64,000 nt of DNA from Microcoleus vaginatus_C (GTDB lineage Bacteria; Cyanobacteriota; Cyanobacteriia; Cyanobacteriales; Microcoleaceae): the NCBI GenBank assembly GCA_040004035.1, contig JAMPLN010000014.1. One strand, given 5' to 3'. Below, in pieces: positions 34,544 through 43,057 of the stretch (its first letter is position 1; every line of letters starts with the position of its first letter). The notes beneath the pieces were generated by a model. It saw nothing but the letters and a program-made list of their open reading frames with translations, searched no databases and was not told the DNA's origin. The position numbers and the translations under genes are program-made.

Positions 34544-35065
34544 ATGACTAAATATCAAGAATCAAGTATTAGCAATTCAGCTTACAACGGTTGCGGATGC
34601 TTATTGCTTTTAATGGGCCTTGTAGTAATTGGCGCGATCGCTCTGCCCTCATTTCTTGCTGGCCCGCAAGATAAGACTAGGACATTTGAAGCAAAACAGT
34701 ATCTTAGCTCAATGAACCGCGCACAGCAAGCCCTATTTATAGAAAAAAATACTTTTGGTACTTCTGTTGATGCTTTAGGACTTGGCATTAAAACAGAGAC
34801 AACAAATTTCAAGTATTCAATTCGTGTCACTAAGAAAGCAGCATTTAATTATGGAGTATCCAAAAAAAACGACTTAAAAACTTATGTGGGCGGTGTCTTT
34901 CTAGTTCCTGCTAAAAACTTTGAGCCAAATGCTGCTAAAGAGGAAACAACTACAACGTCCATATTGTGCGAAGCTGATTCTCCCGGTACAATTCAACCAG
35001 CGGAACCCACCTATGAAAATGGTAAAATTGCTTGTGGGAAAGGCACAACACAATTGCCCCAATAA
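34544..35065 (+). CDS. Type IV pilin G/H-like protein, copy 1 of the tandem pair
   Basis: 173 aa. A short N terminus ending in GCGC is followed by a hydrophobic helix (LLLLMGLVVIGAIALPSFL) like a class III or type IV pilin stem, then TFEAKQYLSSMNRAQQALFIEK and a beta domain with C-terminal cysteines (SILCEAD, IACGKG). Strongly similar to the next pilin gene at 35172. A good ribosome binding site AAGGAGACAACACC precedes the ATG. Just after its stop lies a relic of the STAND gene start (35085-35123), showing that this gene was once directly upstream of a STAND copy. Confidence 0.85.
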   Translation: MTKYQESSISNSAYNGCGCLLLLMGLVVIGAIALPSFLAGPQDKTRTFEAKQYLSSMNRAQQALFIEKNTFGTSVDALGLGIKTETTNFKYSIRVTKKAAFNYGVSKKNDLKTYVGGVFLVPAKNFEPNAAKEETTTTSILCEADSPGTIQPAEPTYENGKIACGKGTTQLPQ

Positions 35066-35084
35066 TCTCACTATACGCAATATA

Positions 35085-35123
35085 ATGACAGTCGATTACA
35101 ATATCAAATCGACATTCAATTGA
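35085..35123 (+). pseudogene. Relic of the STAND gene 5' end
   Basis: The sequence GCAATATAATGACAGTCGAT and about 15 following bases match the pilin/STAND junction at 35701-35735 almost exactly. One C is missing after GATTA, which shifts the frame so that translation gives MTVDYNIKSTFN and stops, against MTVDYQYQIGG in the intact gene. Only about 30 bases of homology remain. The intact junction follows the second pilin gene, so a pilin plus STAND unit was duplicated and the first STAND copy lost. Confidence 0.65.
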
Positions 35124-35171
35124 GATTTGCCGGACTAAAGTTTTTACTACAAATAGAGAGGATACAAAACA

Positions 35172-35699
35172 ATGAGTCAACAAAATTATAAATCAGCTAG
35201 CCTTGCATCGAATGTTGGTGGATGCTTAGCGATTTTAATCGTGATTGGAGTATTGGCTTCGGTAGCTGTGCCATCTTTTCAGGTTAGGGTTAGGATCAAC
35301 AAGCAATGGGAACCCAGAGATTATATTAGCTTAATCAACAAACGTCAGCAAGCCTATTTTGCCGAAAAAAGTGTTTTTAGCACTTCTGTTAAGGCTTTAG
35401 GAATTCGCATTATTAAAACCGAGACAGAAAATTACCAATATTCCCACCATACAACAAAAAAAGCAACATTTAATTATGGAGTCTCAAACCATAAAGATCT
35501 TAAAAGCTTTGTCGGTGGAGTTTTTGTAATTCCTGCTCCAAAAGTTGAGTCAAATGCTTCTAAAAATAAACTAACGACCACATCTATATTGTGCGGAGCT
35601 GATTCTCCTGGTACAATTAAACCACCAGAACCAACTTATCAAAATGGTAAAATTGCTTGTGCTACAGGCACCATAGAACTGAGACAAAGTTATCACTAG
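35172..35699 (+). CDS. Type IV pilin G/H-like protein, copy 2 of the tandem pair
   Basis: 175 aa. The hydrophobic helix CLAILIVIGVLASVAVPSF near residues 18-35 is followed by PRDYISLINKRQQAYFAEK and a beta domain with the same C-terminal cysteine pattern (SILCGAD, IACATG) as copy 1. The segment HHTTKKATFNYGVSNHKDL matches copy 1 with few changes. The gene ends 10 bp before the STAND gene, so the two are probably one transcript. GAGAGGATACAAAACA precedes the ATG. Confidence 0.85.
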   Translation: MSQQNYKSASLASNVGGCLAILIVIGVLASVAVPSFQVRVRINKQWEPRDYISLINKRQQAYFAEKSVFSTSVKALGIRIIKTETENYQYSHHTTKKATFNYGVSNHKDLKSFVGGVFVIPAPKVESNASKNKLTTTSILCGADSPGTIKPPEPTYQNGKIACATGTIELRQSYH

Positions 35700-35709
35700 A
35701 GGCAATATA

Positions 35710-38523
35710 ATGACAGTCGATTACCAATATCAAATCGGCGGCAGTCTCCCGCAAAATGCACCTACTTATGTAGTGCGACAAGCTGACTCAGAACTTTATC
35801 AAGCCCTCAAAGCCGGAGAGTTTTGTTACGTGCTCAATTCCCGACAAATGGGCAAATCCAGTTTGCTGGTGCGAACTGTACAAAAACTCTCGGCGGATGG
35901 CATTGCCTGTGCTACGATCGACCTTTCGGACATTGGCAACCAGCAAGTCTCTCTAGATAAGTGGTACGGCGGCGTCGCTTACAAGCTATTGTGCAGTTTC
36001 AACCTGTTTAACCCAGTCGAGTTTGTGGCTTGGTGGCGGGAGAGAGAGTTGATGTCGCCGGTGCAGCGCTTAGGAGAGTTAATTGAAGAATTGCTGCTGG
36101 TCAAAATTTCTCAAAACCTGGTCATTTTTATTGATGAAATTGATAGCGTTCTGAGTTTCCAAGAACCGCTAGACGATTTCTTTGCATTAATTAGATGTTG
36201 CTACAATAAACGCGCTCACAATTCAGAATACCAGCGCATTACATTTGCTTTGCTCGGAGTAGCTACGCCATCGGATTTAATTAGCGATGCAACTCGCACG
36301 CCCTTTAATATCGGTTTAGCTATTGAATTGCACGGTTTTACATTACAGGAAGCTCTGCCTTTAGCCAAGGGATTTGAGGGAAAAGTAGAGAATCCTCAAG
36401 AGGTTTTAAAAGAGATTTTGGACTGGACTGGAGGGCAGCCATTTCTGACTCAAAAGCTTTGCAAGCTGATTCTGCACCATGTAAAAAGCTTAGCTTCAGC
36501 GTCTATTATATCAGACTCAACGGATGAAAGCAAAACTGAAAATTTTACTACAAATCCATTATTAATTAGCGAGATAGTACAATCTCATATTATTGATAAT
36601 TGGGAATCGTCCGATGAACCAGTACACATCAAAACAATTCGCGATCGCCTTCTCAGAAGTCAGCACCGCGCCAGTAGGTTATTAGGGCTATATCAAAAAA
36701 TATTGCCACTTTCAGAACCCCCCGATTGTAGGGGCGGTGCCCCCGTGCCCGCCCTGGTAGGGGGAATCTGGGCCGATGATACTCCCGAACAAACAGAATT
36801 GCGGCTGAGCGGATTAGTAGTTAAACGAGCCGGAAAATTAACCGTATCCAACCGCATTTACGCAGCTATATTCAGCCATGACTGGGTAGAAAAAGCGCTC
36901 GGCGACTTGCGCCCCTATGCTGAATCCCTAACAGCATGGATCGCTACAAATTGTCAAGACGAATCTCGCTTGTTGCGCGGTCAAGCACTGGAAGATGCCC
37001 AACAGTGGGCGACAAATAAAAGCTTGAGCACCCAAGATTATCAATTTTTAGGTGCGAGTCAAGAAGCGGAATTTGCCAAATTGCGCGATCGCGAAAAACA
37101 AACTCAAACTGAAATTGAACAACTGCGCCGCGAAAAAAAGTTACTAGAGGAACTAAGCGAAGCACAAAAGCAGAAAAAAGCGATTGCAGTTAAACTTTGG
37201 CGCGAGCAACAACTGAGAGTGCAAACAGTTACCGGAGCCGCAGTCATATTAATATCAATCCTGATAGTAGCTTTTTGGGTAAAACCGTCAATCGAAGAAA
37301 GAAACCACAAAATTCTCACTCTCAGTTTGCTATCAGAAACCCTATTTGCTGCGGATAAAAAAGACGAAGCTTTGCTAGAAAGCATCAGAGCTGTTACAGA
37401 AATGAAACGATCGCTCGGAGTGAGTTCAGATATTCAGATGCGAGTGGCGATCGCCCTCGAACAGGCAGTTTACAACTTTCGGGAACGTCGCCGCTTGCAG
37501 AGTCAAGCGAGTACCCTCGCTTTCGTGAGTTTCAGTCCCGACAGTCAAACACTTGTGACTGCTACCGATGATAATTATATCAAACTTTGGCAAAATAATG
37601 GGACTTTGCAAGCAACATTAACAGGGCATACTAATAAAATTAGAATGGCAATATTCAATCCTAATGGTCAAATCATTGTCTCAGCCAGCGACGACCAAAC
37701 TGTAAAAATTTGGCAAAAAAATGGCAAATTGATTCATAATTTAAAAGGACATAAGGGTAAAGTAACAAGCGTTTGTTTGAGTCCAGATGGTAAAATCATT
37801 GTTTCAGCAAGTGCCGATGGAACAGTTAAACTATGGAAAATCTATGGTGAAGAATTGTTAAGTTTAAAATTGCAGCGAGGTTGGATAACCAGCGCCAGTT
37901 TTAGCCCCGACGGTCAGATACTTGCTGCGGCTGCCACTGATGGCACTGTTAAACTTTGGAGTTTGAGAAAGGTTACGGAAAAGTTGCAAAAACAGCAGTC
38001 AATTGAAGCAAGCACCGATATCAAATGGCTCCGAAGTTTACAGATGGAAAGTGATAAAATTATGAGTGTAACTTTCAGTCCAGATGGAGCAATGCTGGCG
38101 ACTGCAAGTGCTGGGGGAACTGCGAGAATTTGGAGCAAAGACGGCACACCGCTAAGTATTTTAAAGCATACAAGTGGATTGACAAATATCAGCTTTAGTC
38201 CCGACAGTCAAATGTTGCTATCTGCAAGCACAGACAAAATGGTGAGGCTGTGGAACATTGACGGTACATTGCTCAAAACTTTAAAAGGTAACAAGGATGC
38301 AGTTTGGAGTGCGAGTTTTAGTCCAGACGGCAAAGCGATCGCTAGTGCTAGTGCTGACGGTACGGTGATTCTGTGGAATTTTAATCTTGACGATTTATTG
38401 CAGCAGGGTTGTAATGGAGTCCGCAATTATTTGCAGACAAATCCGATCGCAAATCAAAACAATCGCCACCTCTGCGACGGGATTGGAACTCAGTCGGAAC
38501 TCACGCAAAAAAAACCGGGTTAA
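35710..38523 (+). CDS. AAA-WD40 STAND protein
   Basis: 937 aa. Residues about 25-400 form an AAA-like (AAA_35-type) ATPase with Walker A SRQMGKSSLL (44-53) and Walker B VIFIDEID (about 138-145). A coiled coil (about 445-495) and one membrane segment (about 500-525) follow. The C-terminal third (about 590-905) has seven WD40 repeats, each ending in a (L/I)W pair such as TVKLW, enough for one beta-propeller. This is the architecture of signal-transducing STAND ATPases; the ligand is unknown. Residues about 337-352 come from an inserted GC-rich dispersed repeat. Its ATPase resembles that of the HTH-TIR-AAA protein. The adjacent pilin-like protein may be a functional partner. Confidence 0.88.
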   Translation: MTVDYQYQIGGSLPQNAPTYVVRQADSELYQALKAGEFCYVLNSRQMGKSSLLVRTVQKLSADGIACATIDLSDIGNQQVSLDKWYGGVAYKLLCSFNLFNPVEFVAWWRERELMSPVQRLGELIEELLLVKISQNLVIFIDEIDSVLSFQEPLDDFFALIRCCYNKRAHNSEYQRITFALLGVATPSDLISDATRTPFNIGLAIELHGFTLQEALPLAKGFEGKVENPQEVLKEILDWTGGQPFLTQKLCKLILHHVKSLASASIISDSTDESKTENFTTNPLLISEIVQSHIIDNWESSDEPVHIKTIRDRLLRSQHRASRLLGLYQKILPLSEPPDCRGGAPVPALVGGIWADDTPEQTELRLSGLVVKRAGKLTVSNRIYAAIFSHDWVEKALGDLRPYAESLTAWIATNCQDESRLLRGQALEDAQQWATNKSLSTQDYQFLGASQEAEFAKLRDREKQTQTEIEQLRREKKLLEELSEAQKQKKAIAVKLWREQQLRVQTVTGAAVILISILIVAFWVKPSIEERNHKILTLSLLSETLFAADKKDEALLESIRAVTEMKRSLGVSSDIQMRVAIALEQAVYNFRERRRLQSQASTLAFVSFSPDSQTLVTATDDNYIKLWQNNGTLQATLTGHTNKIRMAIFNPNGQIIVSASDDQTVKIWQKNGKLIHNLKGHKGKVTSVCLSPDGKIIVSASADGTVKLWKIYGEELLSLKLQRGWITSASFSPDGQILAAAATDGTVKLWSLRKVTEKLQKQQSIEASTDIKWLRSLQMESDKIMSVTFSPDGAMLATASAGGTARIWSKDGTPLSILKHTSGLTNISFSPDSQMLLSASTDKMVRLWNIDGTLLKTLKGNKDAVWSASFSPDGKAIASASADGTVILWNFNLDDLLQQGCNGVRNYLQTNPIANQNNRHLCDGIGTQSELTQKKPG
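36721..36764. repeat. GC-rich dispersed hairpin repeat captured in frame in the STAND gene
   Basis: GGGGCGGTGCCCCCGTGCCC followed by GCCCTGGTAGGGGG has the form of an intergenic repeat (self-complementary GGGGC/GCCCC) and encodes the odd stretch CRGGAPVPALVGG between two conserved helices of the ATPase region. Confidence 0.6.
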
Positions 38524-38648
38524 GAGTCAAAATGTTGAGTTTGGCAGCAAAGTATCTAGACAGAAACTGGCTTTTTGACCGCCCCTGCGTCTAGGGCTGA
38601 TATGGTTAAAATTGGTAGCAGCTAATAGGTAATAGGTCAGCCCGATCA

Positions 38649-39707
38649 GTGTATTCAACTCTAGAACAAAAGTACCAGCGCCTGCAAAAAGACTTAAGAA
38701 ACGGAGTCATCGCCCTTGGGGGCATTGTATGCACGGGTACTCTCTGGTATTGCCTGGTGGAGAAATGGTCTTTGCTAGATGCCGTTTACATGACAGTATT
38801 TACCCTAGCAACTGTCGGTTACGGTGAACTTCACCCCCTCGGCAAACGCGGGCGAATGTTTACCATAGGCCTGATTTTGATGGGCGTGATTGTGATAGGT
38901 TTCATCGTCAACCGCTTTACAGAAGCGCTGATTGAAGGATATTTTCAAGAAGGAGCAAGAATTAGGCAGCAGCGACGATTGGTAGATTCTTTGAGCGGGC
39001 ATTACATTCTCTGCGGTTTTGGGCGCACTGGCCGCCAAATTGCCTTGGAATTTCAGGCCGAATATATTTCTTTTGTGGTGATAGATTCGGCGGTACAGTC
39101 GGTTGAGGCTGCTTTGGCGCTGGGGTACACGGCTGTCCAAGGAGACGCGACTCTGGACGAAACTTTGGTGAATGTGGGGATCGATCGCGCAATTTGCATC
39201 GTAGCAGCTTTGCCTTCGGATGCCGAGAATTTATACACTGTCATGTCAGCAAAAACTCTGAATCCGAAGGTACGGGCGATCGCCCGCGCCACCACAGAAG
39301 AAGCTGTAAAGAAGTTGCAGCGGGGGGGCGCCGATGCCGTCGTATCCCCCTACATTACCGGGGGAAAGCGCATGGCGGCGGCTGCTTTGCGGCCTCAAGT
39401 TATGGATTTTTTAGACGGTGTTTTGACCGGTACCGACAGTTCTTTTTACATGGAAGAATTTTTGGTCGATCCCAATAGTTGTGTCTACGTCGGGGAAACT
39501 TTGAGAAATGCCAAGTTGCGATCGCAATCCGGGGCCTTGGTTTTAGCAGTGCGGCGCGCTGGCGGGAATTTGATTGTGGGGCCTACCGGAGAAACTGCGA
39601 TAGAAGGAGGAGATATGCTGATTTGTTTGGGTACTGCTGAACAACTGCGAACTCTCAATCAAATCCTCAGTCCCCTGAGTTTTCGCCTCCCCCGGCCTCC
39701 CAAGTAG
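38649..39707 (+). CDS. Two-TM potassium channel with RCK (TrkA-N) domain
   Basis: 352 aa, GTG start at 38649. Two membrane helices (about 20-42 and 74-96) flank a pore loop with the selectivity filter TVGYGE (glutamate in place of the usual Asp). The cytoplasmic part holds a Rossmann RCK/TrkA-N domain (YILCGFGRTGRQIALEF, about 118-235) and a TrkA-C domain (about 260-350). Gates K+ flow in response to ligand binding at the RCK ring. A cyanobacterial MthK- or Kch-like channel. Confidence 0.9.
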   Translation: MYSTLEQKYQRLQKDLRNGVIALGGIVCTGTLWYCLVEKWSLLDAVYMTVFTLATVGYGELHPLGKRGRMFTIGLILMGVIVIGFIVNRFTEALIEGYFQEGARIRQQRRLVDSLSGHYILCGFGRTGRQIALEFQAEYISFVVIDSAVQSVEAALALGYTAVQGDATLDETLVNVGIDRAICIVAALPSDAENLYTVMSAKTLNPKVRAIARATTEEAVKKLQRGGADAVVSPYITGGKRMAAAALRPQVMDFLDGVLTGTDSSFYMEEFLVDPNSCVYVGETLRNAKLRSQSGALVLAVRRAGGNLIVGPTGETAIEGGDMLICLGTAEQLRTLNQILSPLSFRLPRPPK

Positions 39708-39837
39708 TCGCCCGGTAATTACCTATGAGAAATGAGAACTTCTGCCGAATGCCTTCTTATCTATAGCAGTTATTTCTTGAAGCGAGGTACGCACACGAGC
39801 CGGCCCAGCAATTCCCTTGCATGAACAGGAACCACCC

Positions 39838-39865
39838 ATGCCCAATGCCCAATGCTCTATGCCCA
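39838..39865. repeat. ATGCCCA heptamer tract
   Basis: Three to four ATGCCCA units, the same heptamer that is found in frame inside the oxoprolinase gene at 58039-58080. Confidence 0.65.
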
Positions 39866-39897
39866 GGAGCACCTCCAGAAACCTGAGAAAGGCTATA

Positions 39898-42363
39898 TCA
39901 ATCGCAGTTTAAACCCGCCGCTGCTGCTGTCGGAAATTCGATCGGCACAAAAGTCACCCCAAACTGCTCCTTAGAACACTTGACAATATGCACTAATATC
40001 GGACTAAAATTTTTGCGCGAACCCGTTTTGTCAAACTGAATTGTTCCGGTGGCTCCTGTGGCGCTAAAATTTGGATCGGCTAAGGTTTTTTGCATCCCTT
40101 CGCGGCTGGGTTGCTGCTGCATTTCTATGGCTTGAATCAGCGCCTTAGCCGCATCGTAGGTTAATGCAGTTCGGTGACTGACATTTCCTTCCCAAAGCTT
40201 GCGAGTATTCTCAAGGAATTTGCGGTTGGGAGATTTTAAATGATGCCAAGAAACTGCGGCCGCCATTTTCTCAAAAGACGGTAACTGAGCAGCAGCTTCT
40301 AAAGTTTTTTGACTGTATATTCCCCCCGTGCCGACAACCCAATTGCGGTCGAGATTGGCTTGCAAAAGTGCCATCGCATTGTTGAGAGCGATGGGGATGT
40401 GACTCGGACTTAAAACTATCGTTGTTTTCTCTGTTTGCCTGACTTCTTGTATGGCTTTTTTCACATTAAAGTCGCTGTGTGACAAATCGAATTCGGTGAT
40501 ATTTGCAATATTTCCTCCCCGTTCTCTAAACTGTTTTCTGAATTCTTCCCAAAAAGAGGAAGTGGCTTCGCTGCTGGTGCTGTAGAAACCTGCTACTTTG
40601 GTTTGACCTTTTTTCTCAATCAGATATTTCGCGAACACTTCAACACTAACTTTAGTCCGAGGCACAGTCCTAAAGAAAAAATTTCGGGGTTTTTCTGTGG
40701 CTTCTTCCGTGGTACTGCCTGGGGAAATTAATACTAAATGATTTTGGTTGTAAATATCGACTGTATGGACTGTCATTGCGTTAGTGTAGTGACCGATAGC
40801 GCCCAAAACACCGCCCAGTTTGACTAGGGAATTAGCGCGGGCGAGCGACTCTTCTTTTAGATTGGCATCGTCAGCAATTATGACTTGTAAACCTTTACCT
40901 TTAAGAGCTTGGTTTTTTTGAAATTCTAAACCATTTAAGTTGCGCTCTATCTCAGAATTGAATAATTTTAAATTAACTTCCGTTTGCGCTTGAGCAACTC
41001 CCCGCAAGATTTCTTTAGGCAAATCGATCTCGGCTCTACCTTGTTCGTTGGTACTAACGGGAACGATTACGGCCAGCGTGTAATAATCAGCTTTTTTAGC
41101 CTTTAATAAGGCATTATTCATGTAAATTAAAGTTTCGGGATCTTTGCGTTCTTCTTCATGCCACGACCTTTTAAAGTAATTAAATGCTTCCCGATAATTG
41201 GATTTGGCAAATTCATTAACTCCTGCTTGCTTTAATCGAGGAGTCGAGGATTTTAGTAGAGATTCTTCGCCGCAGCTTAAAGCATCACCTTGCAGTAAAA
41301 GACAAGTTTTCGGGGTAAAAACGTTGTGAAAAAAAAGGGCGATCGCACATCCGGCAATAATTCCCGCAATTGCCAACAGCGATCGGCGAAAGTGCGATCG
41401 AGAAAATCCCGAAAACCGATCGCGTTTCGGCGGTGGCGATAGGGATACGATTGAATGATTATCTTGCAACTGTTGCGGTACATTCAAATTCTGTGACAGT
41501 GGGGGCGGCGGGTATAAGGTTGCGATCGAATTCAAAGCCTGCAAAACATCAGCAACAGATTGGTAGCGATCGGGGAAGTTGTAGCGCACCATTCTGTTTA
41601 AAATCGTTTCCATGCCGGCGCTAATTTGTACCATAGGGCGATCGGGAGTCGAGTAGCGCCAAACGATATCGCCCCGCCGGGAATCTGTCAGGAAATCTTG
41701 AGCAGGAGACAAGCCTGTGAGGGCTTGAATAGCGACAATACCTACAGAGTAGATATCGCTACAAAATTGAGGATTGCCAGCAATTTGTTCTGCCGGCGAA
41801 TATCCTTGCGTATAAATAGTTCTGCTGATAGTGTTTCCCGAATCAGTTATTTCCAAGGAACTGATTTCTTTGACAGCCCCAAAATCAATCAGAACTATTC
41901 TTCTATCGCAATCGCGCCGAATTAAGTTAGAAGGAGTGATATCGCGGTGAATGACATTGTGTTCGTGAACAAAAGCGATAACTGGCAAGATATCCTGCAA
42001 AAATTCAACTACTTGCTCTTGAGTCCATTGAGTATTTGGAGCGAATTCTTTCCTGAGCGGATGTCCTTCAATGTATTCTTGAATTAAATAAAAATTGTCA
42101 TTTTCTTGAAAGCTATCGAATAACTGTGGAATGCGCGAATGTCCGCCCAATCGGCGCAAAGCTCGAACTTCTCTTTCCAATCGCTGCTGTGCTTCTGGCA
42201 AGAGTTGCGGATTGCTTGGCTGCCTGATTTCCTTAACAACGCACAGGCGGTTATCCGGTATGTCTAAATCCCTAGCTGTATATGTCCTCGCAAACCCTCC
42301 CCGACCTAATTCACTGACAATTTGGTAACGTTGGCGCAGGATATCTCCTGATTGCAGGCACAT
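39898..42363 (-). CDS. Ser/Thr kinase fused to periplasmic ligand-binding domain
   Basis: 821 aa. Kinase domain about 13-285 with glycine loop GRGGFARTY, Lys44, HRDITPSN (Asp141) and DFG-like LIDFGAVKE (Asp160). A linker and one membrane segment (about 328-346) lead to an extracytoplasmic part: a short helical repeat (about 375-425, AKSNYREAFNYFKRSW) and then a type 1 periplasmic-binding (LivJ/receptor family) fold from about 430 to 805 (LAVIVPVST, GVLGAIGHYTNAMTV, VLISPGSTTEEA, VVGTGGIY, ALTYDAAKALIQA). The architecture is that of a one-component receptor kinase that binds a small molecule, perhaps an amino acid, outside and phosphorylates inside. All kinase residues appear intact. Confidence 0.9.
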   Translation of the reverse strand: MCLQSGDILRQRYQIVSELGRGGFARTYTARDLDIPDNRLCVVKEIRQPSNPQLLPEAQQRLEREVRALRRLGGHSRIPQLFDSFQENDNFYLIQEYIEGHPLRKEFAPNTQWTQEQVVEFLQDILPVIAFVHEHNVIHRDITPSNLIRRDCDRRIVLIDFGAVKEISSLEITDSGNTISRTIYTQGYSPAEQIAGNPQFCSDIYSVGIVAIQALTGLSPAQDFLTDSRRGDIVWRYSTPDRPMVQISAGMETILNRMVRYNFPDRYQSVADVLQALNSIATLYPPPPLSQNLNVPQQLQDNHSIVSLSPPPKRDRFSGFSRSHFRRSLLAIAGIIAGCAIALFFHNVFTPKTCLLLQGDALSCGEESLLKSSTPRLKQAGVNEFAKSNYREAFNYFKRSWHEEERKDPETLIYMNNALLKAKKADYYTLAVIVPVSTNEQGRAEIDLPKEILRGVAQAQTEVNLKLFNSEIERNLNGLEFQKNQALKGKGLQVIIADDANLKEESLARANSLVKLGGVLGAIGHYTNAMTVHTVDIYNQNHLVLISPGSTTEEATEKPRNFFFRTVPRTKVSVEVFAKYLIEKKGQTKVAGFYSTSSEATSSFWEEFRKQFRERGGNIANITEFDLSHSDFNVKKAIQEVRQTEKTTIVLSPSHIPIALNNAMALLQANLDRNWVVGTGGIYSQKTLEAAAQLPSFEKMAAAVSWHHLKSPNRKFLENTRKLWEGNVSHRTALTYDAAKALIQAIEMQQQPSREGMQKTLADPNFSATGATGTIQFDKTGSRKNFSPILVHIVKCSKEQFGVTFVPIEFPTAAAAGLNCD

Positions 42364-42570
42364 AAATTTTTCGCTATTCCCTAACTGGCTGCGATATGCG
42401 ATAGTTAAAATTGATTGTGCCGCATTATTACAGCGATTTCTGTTAAGTTTCTGTTAAGTTTTAGAAACACTAGCGATCGGCAAAGTAATTACAAATTGTG
42501 TTCCCTTTCCTCTTTAGCAATTTACCTCAATTGGGCCTTGATTTTTGGCAACAATTTGACAAGCAATAGC

Positions 42571-42815
42571 CAGCCCCTATCTGGTATTTTTGCCATCGAC
42601 AAAATCCGCAATGCCATAGGTTTGCAGCATCGGACTTCAGTCCTTATTAAAATCCGAGGACTTTACTCCTGACTAAAAACCATAAAAATTGGTAATCAAA
42701 TAGCTTCGTAGTGAAGAGTTCAGTCCTCCTTAAAATCCGCGATGAAATAGGTTCCTAGTGAGGAATTCAGTCCTCCTTAAAATCCGAGGACTTGCATTCC
42801 TCACTAAAATAGGCA
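42571..42815. repeat. Three-copy repeat of TCAGTCCTCCTTAAAATCCG type
   Basis: Three imperfect copies of TTCAGTCC(T)T/CCTTAAAATCCG at about 42635, 42720 and 42766, with AGGAAT/ATTCCT hairpin parts between. They fill most of the 535-bp gap between the kinase gene and the tRNA gene; no reading frame is convincing here. Related GAGGACT units occur at 25115 and within 46264-46670. Confidence 0.6.
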
Positions 42816-42833
42816 AACCATAGACAAGTCATG

Positions 42834-42876
42834 GAAAAAACAAAGGTTCTACAGCATTAATAAGCTATAGAACCCT
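42834..42876 (-). terminator. Terminator of tRNA-Thr
   Basis: On the minus strand, an 11-bp stem (GGGTTCTATAGC pairing with GCTGTAGAACC, one G-U) with an 8-nt loop is followed by TTTGTTTTTTCC. It lies 23 nt past the tRNA 3' end. A classic factor-independent terminator. Confidence 0.75.
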
Positions 42877-42898
42877 TGAAAATATATATTTTATTGCA

Positions 42899-42970
42899 AG
42901 CCGATGGTGGGATTTGAACCCACGACCGTTCGATTACGAATCGAATACTCTACCCCTGAGCTACATCGGC
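42899..42970 (-). tRNA. tRNA-Thr (anticodon CGU)
   Basis: A 72-nt cloverleaf on the minus strand: acceptor GCCGATG pairs with CATCGGC; D-arm GCTC-AGGGGTA-GAGT; anticodon stem TTCGA/TCGAA with loop TTCGTAA, giving anticodon CGT that reads ACG; T-arm GTGGG-TTCAAAT-CCCAC. The CCA end is not encoded. It lies downstream of pyruvate kinase with a hairpin between and has its own terminator. Confidence 0.95.
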
Positions 42971-43017
42971 ACAGACAATTTTGAATTTTAGCACAACCTA
43001 AGCGAAAAAAGCAAGGA

Positions 43018-43047
43018 GTTGTAGAATTTAATTCAAAATTCTACAAC
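43018..43047 (-). terminator. Hairpin after pyruvate kinase gene
   Basis: A perfect 12-bp stem GTTGTAGAATTT/AAATTCTACAAC with a 6-nt loop starts 10 nt past the stop codon; a T-rich stretch (GCTTTTTTCGC) follows about 7 nt later. Likely terminator, although the T-run is not immediate. Confidence 0.6.
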
Positions 43048-43057
43048 TCACCAACAG

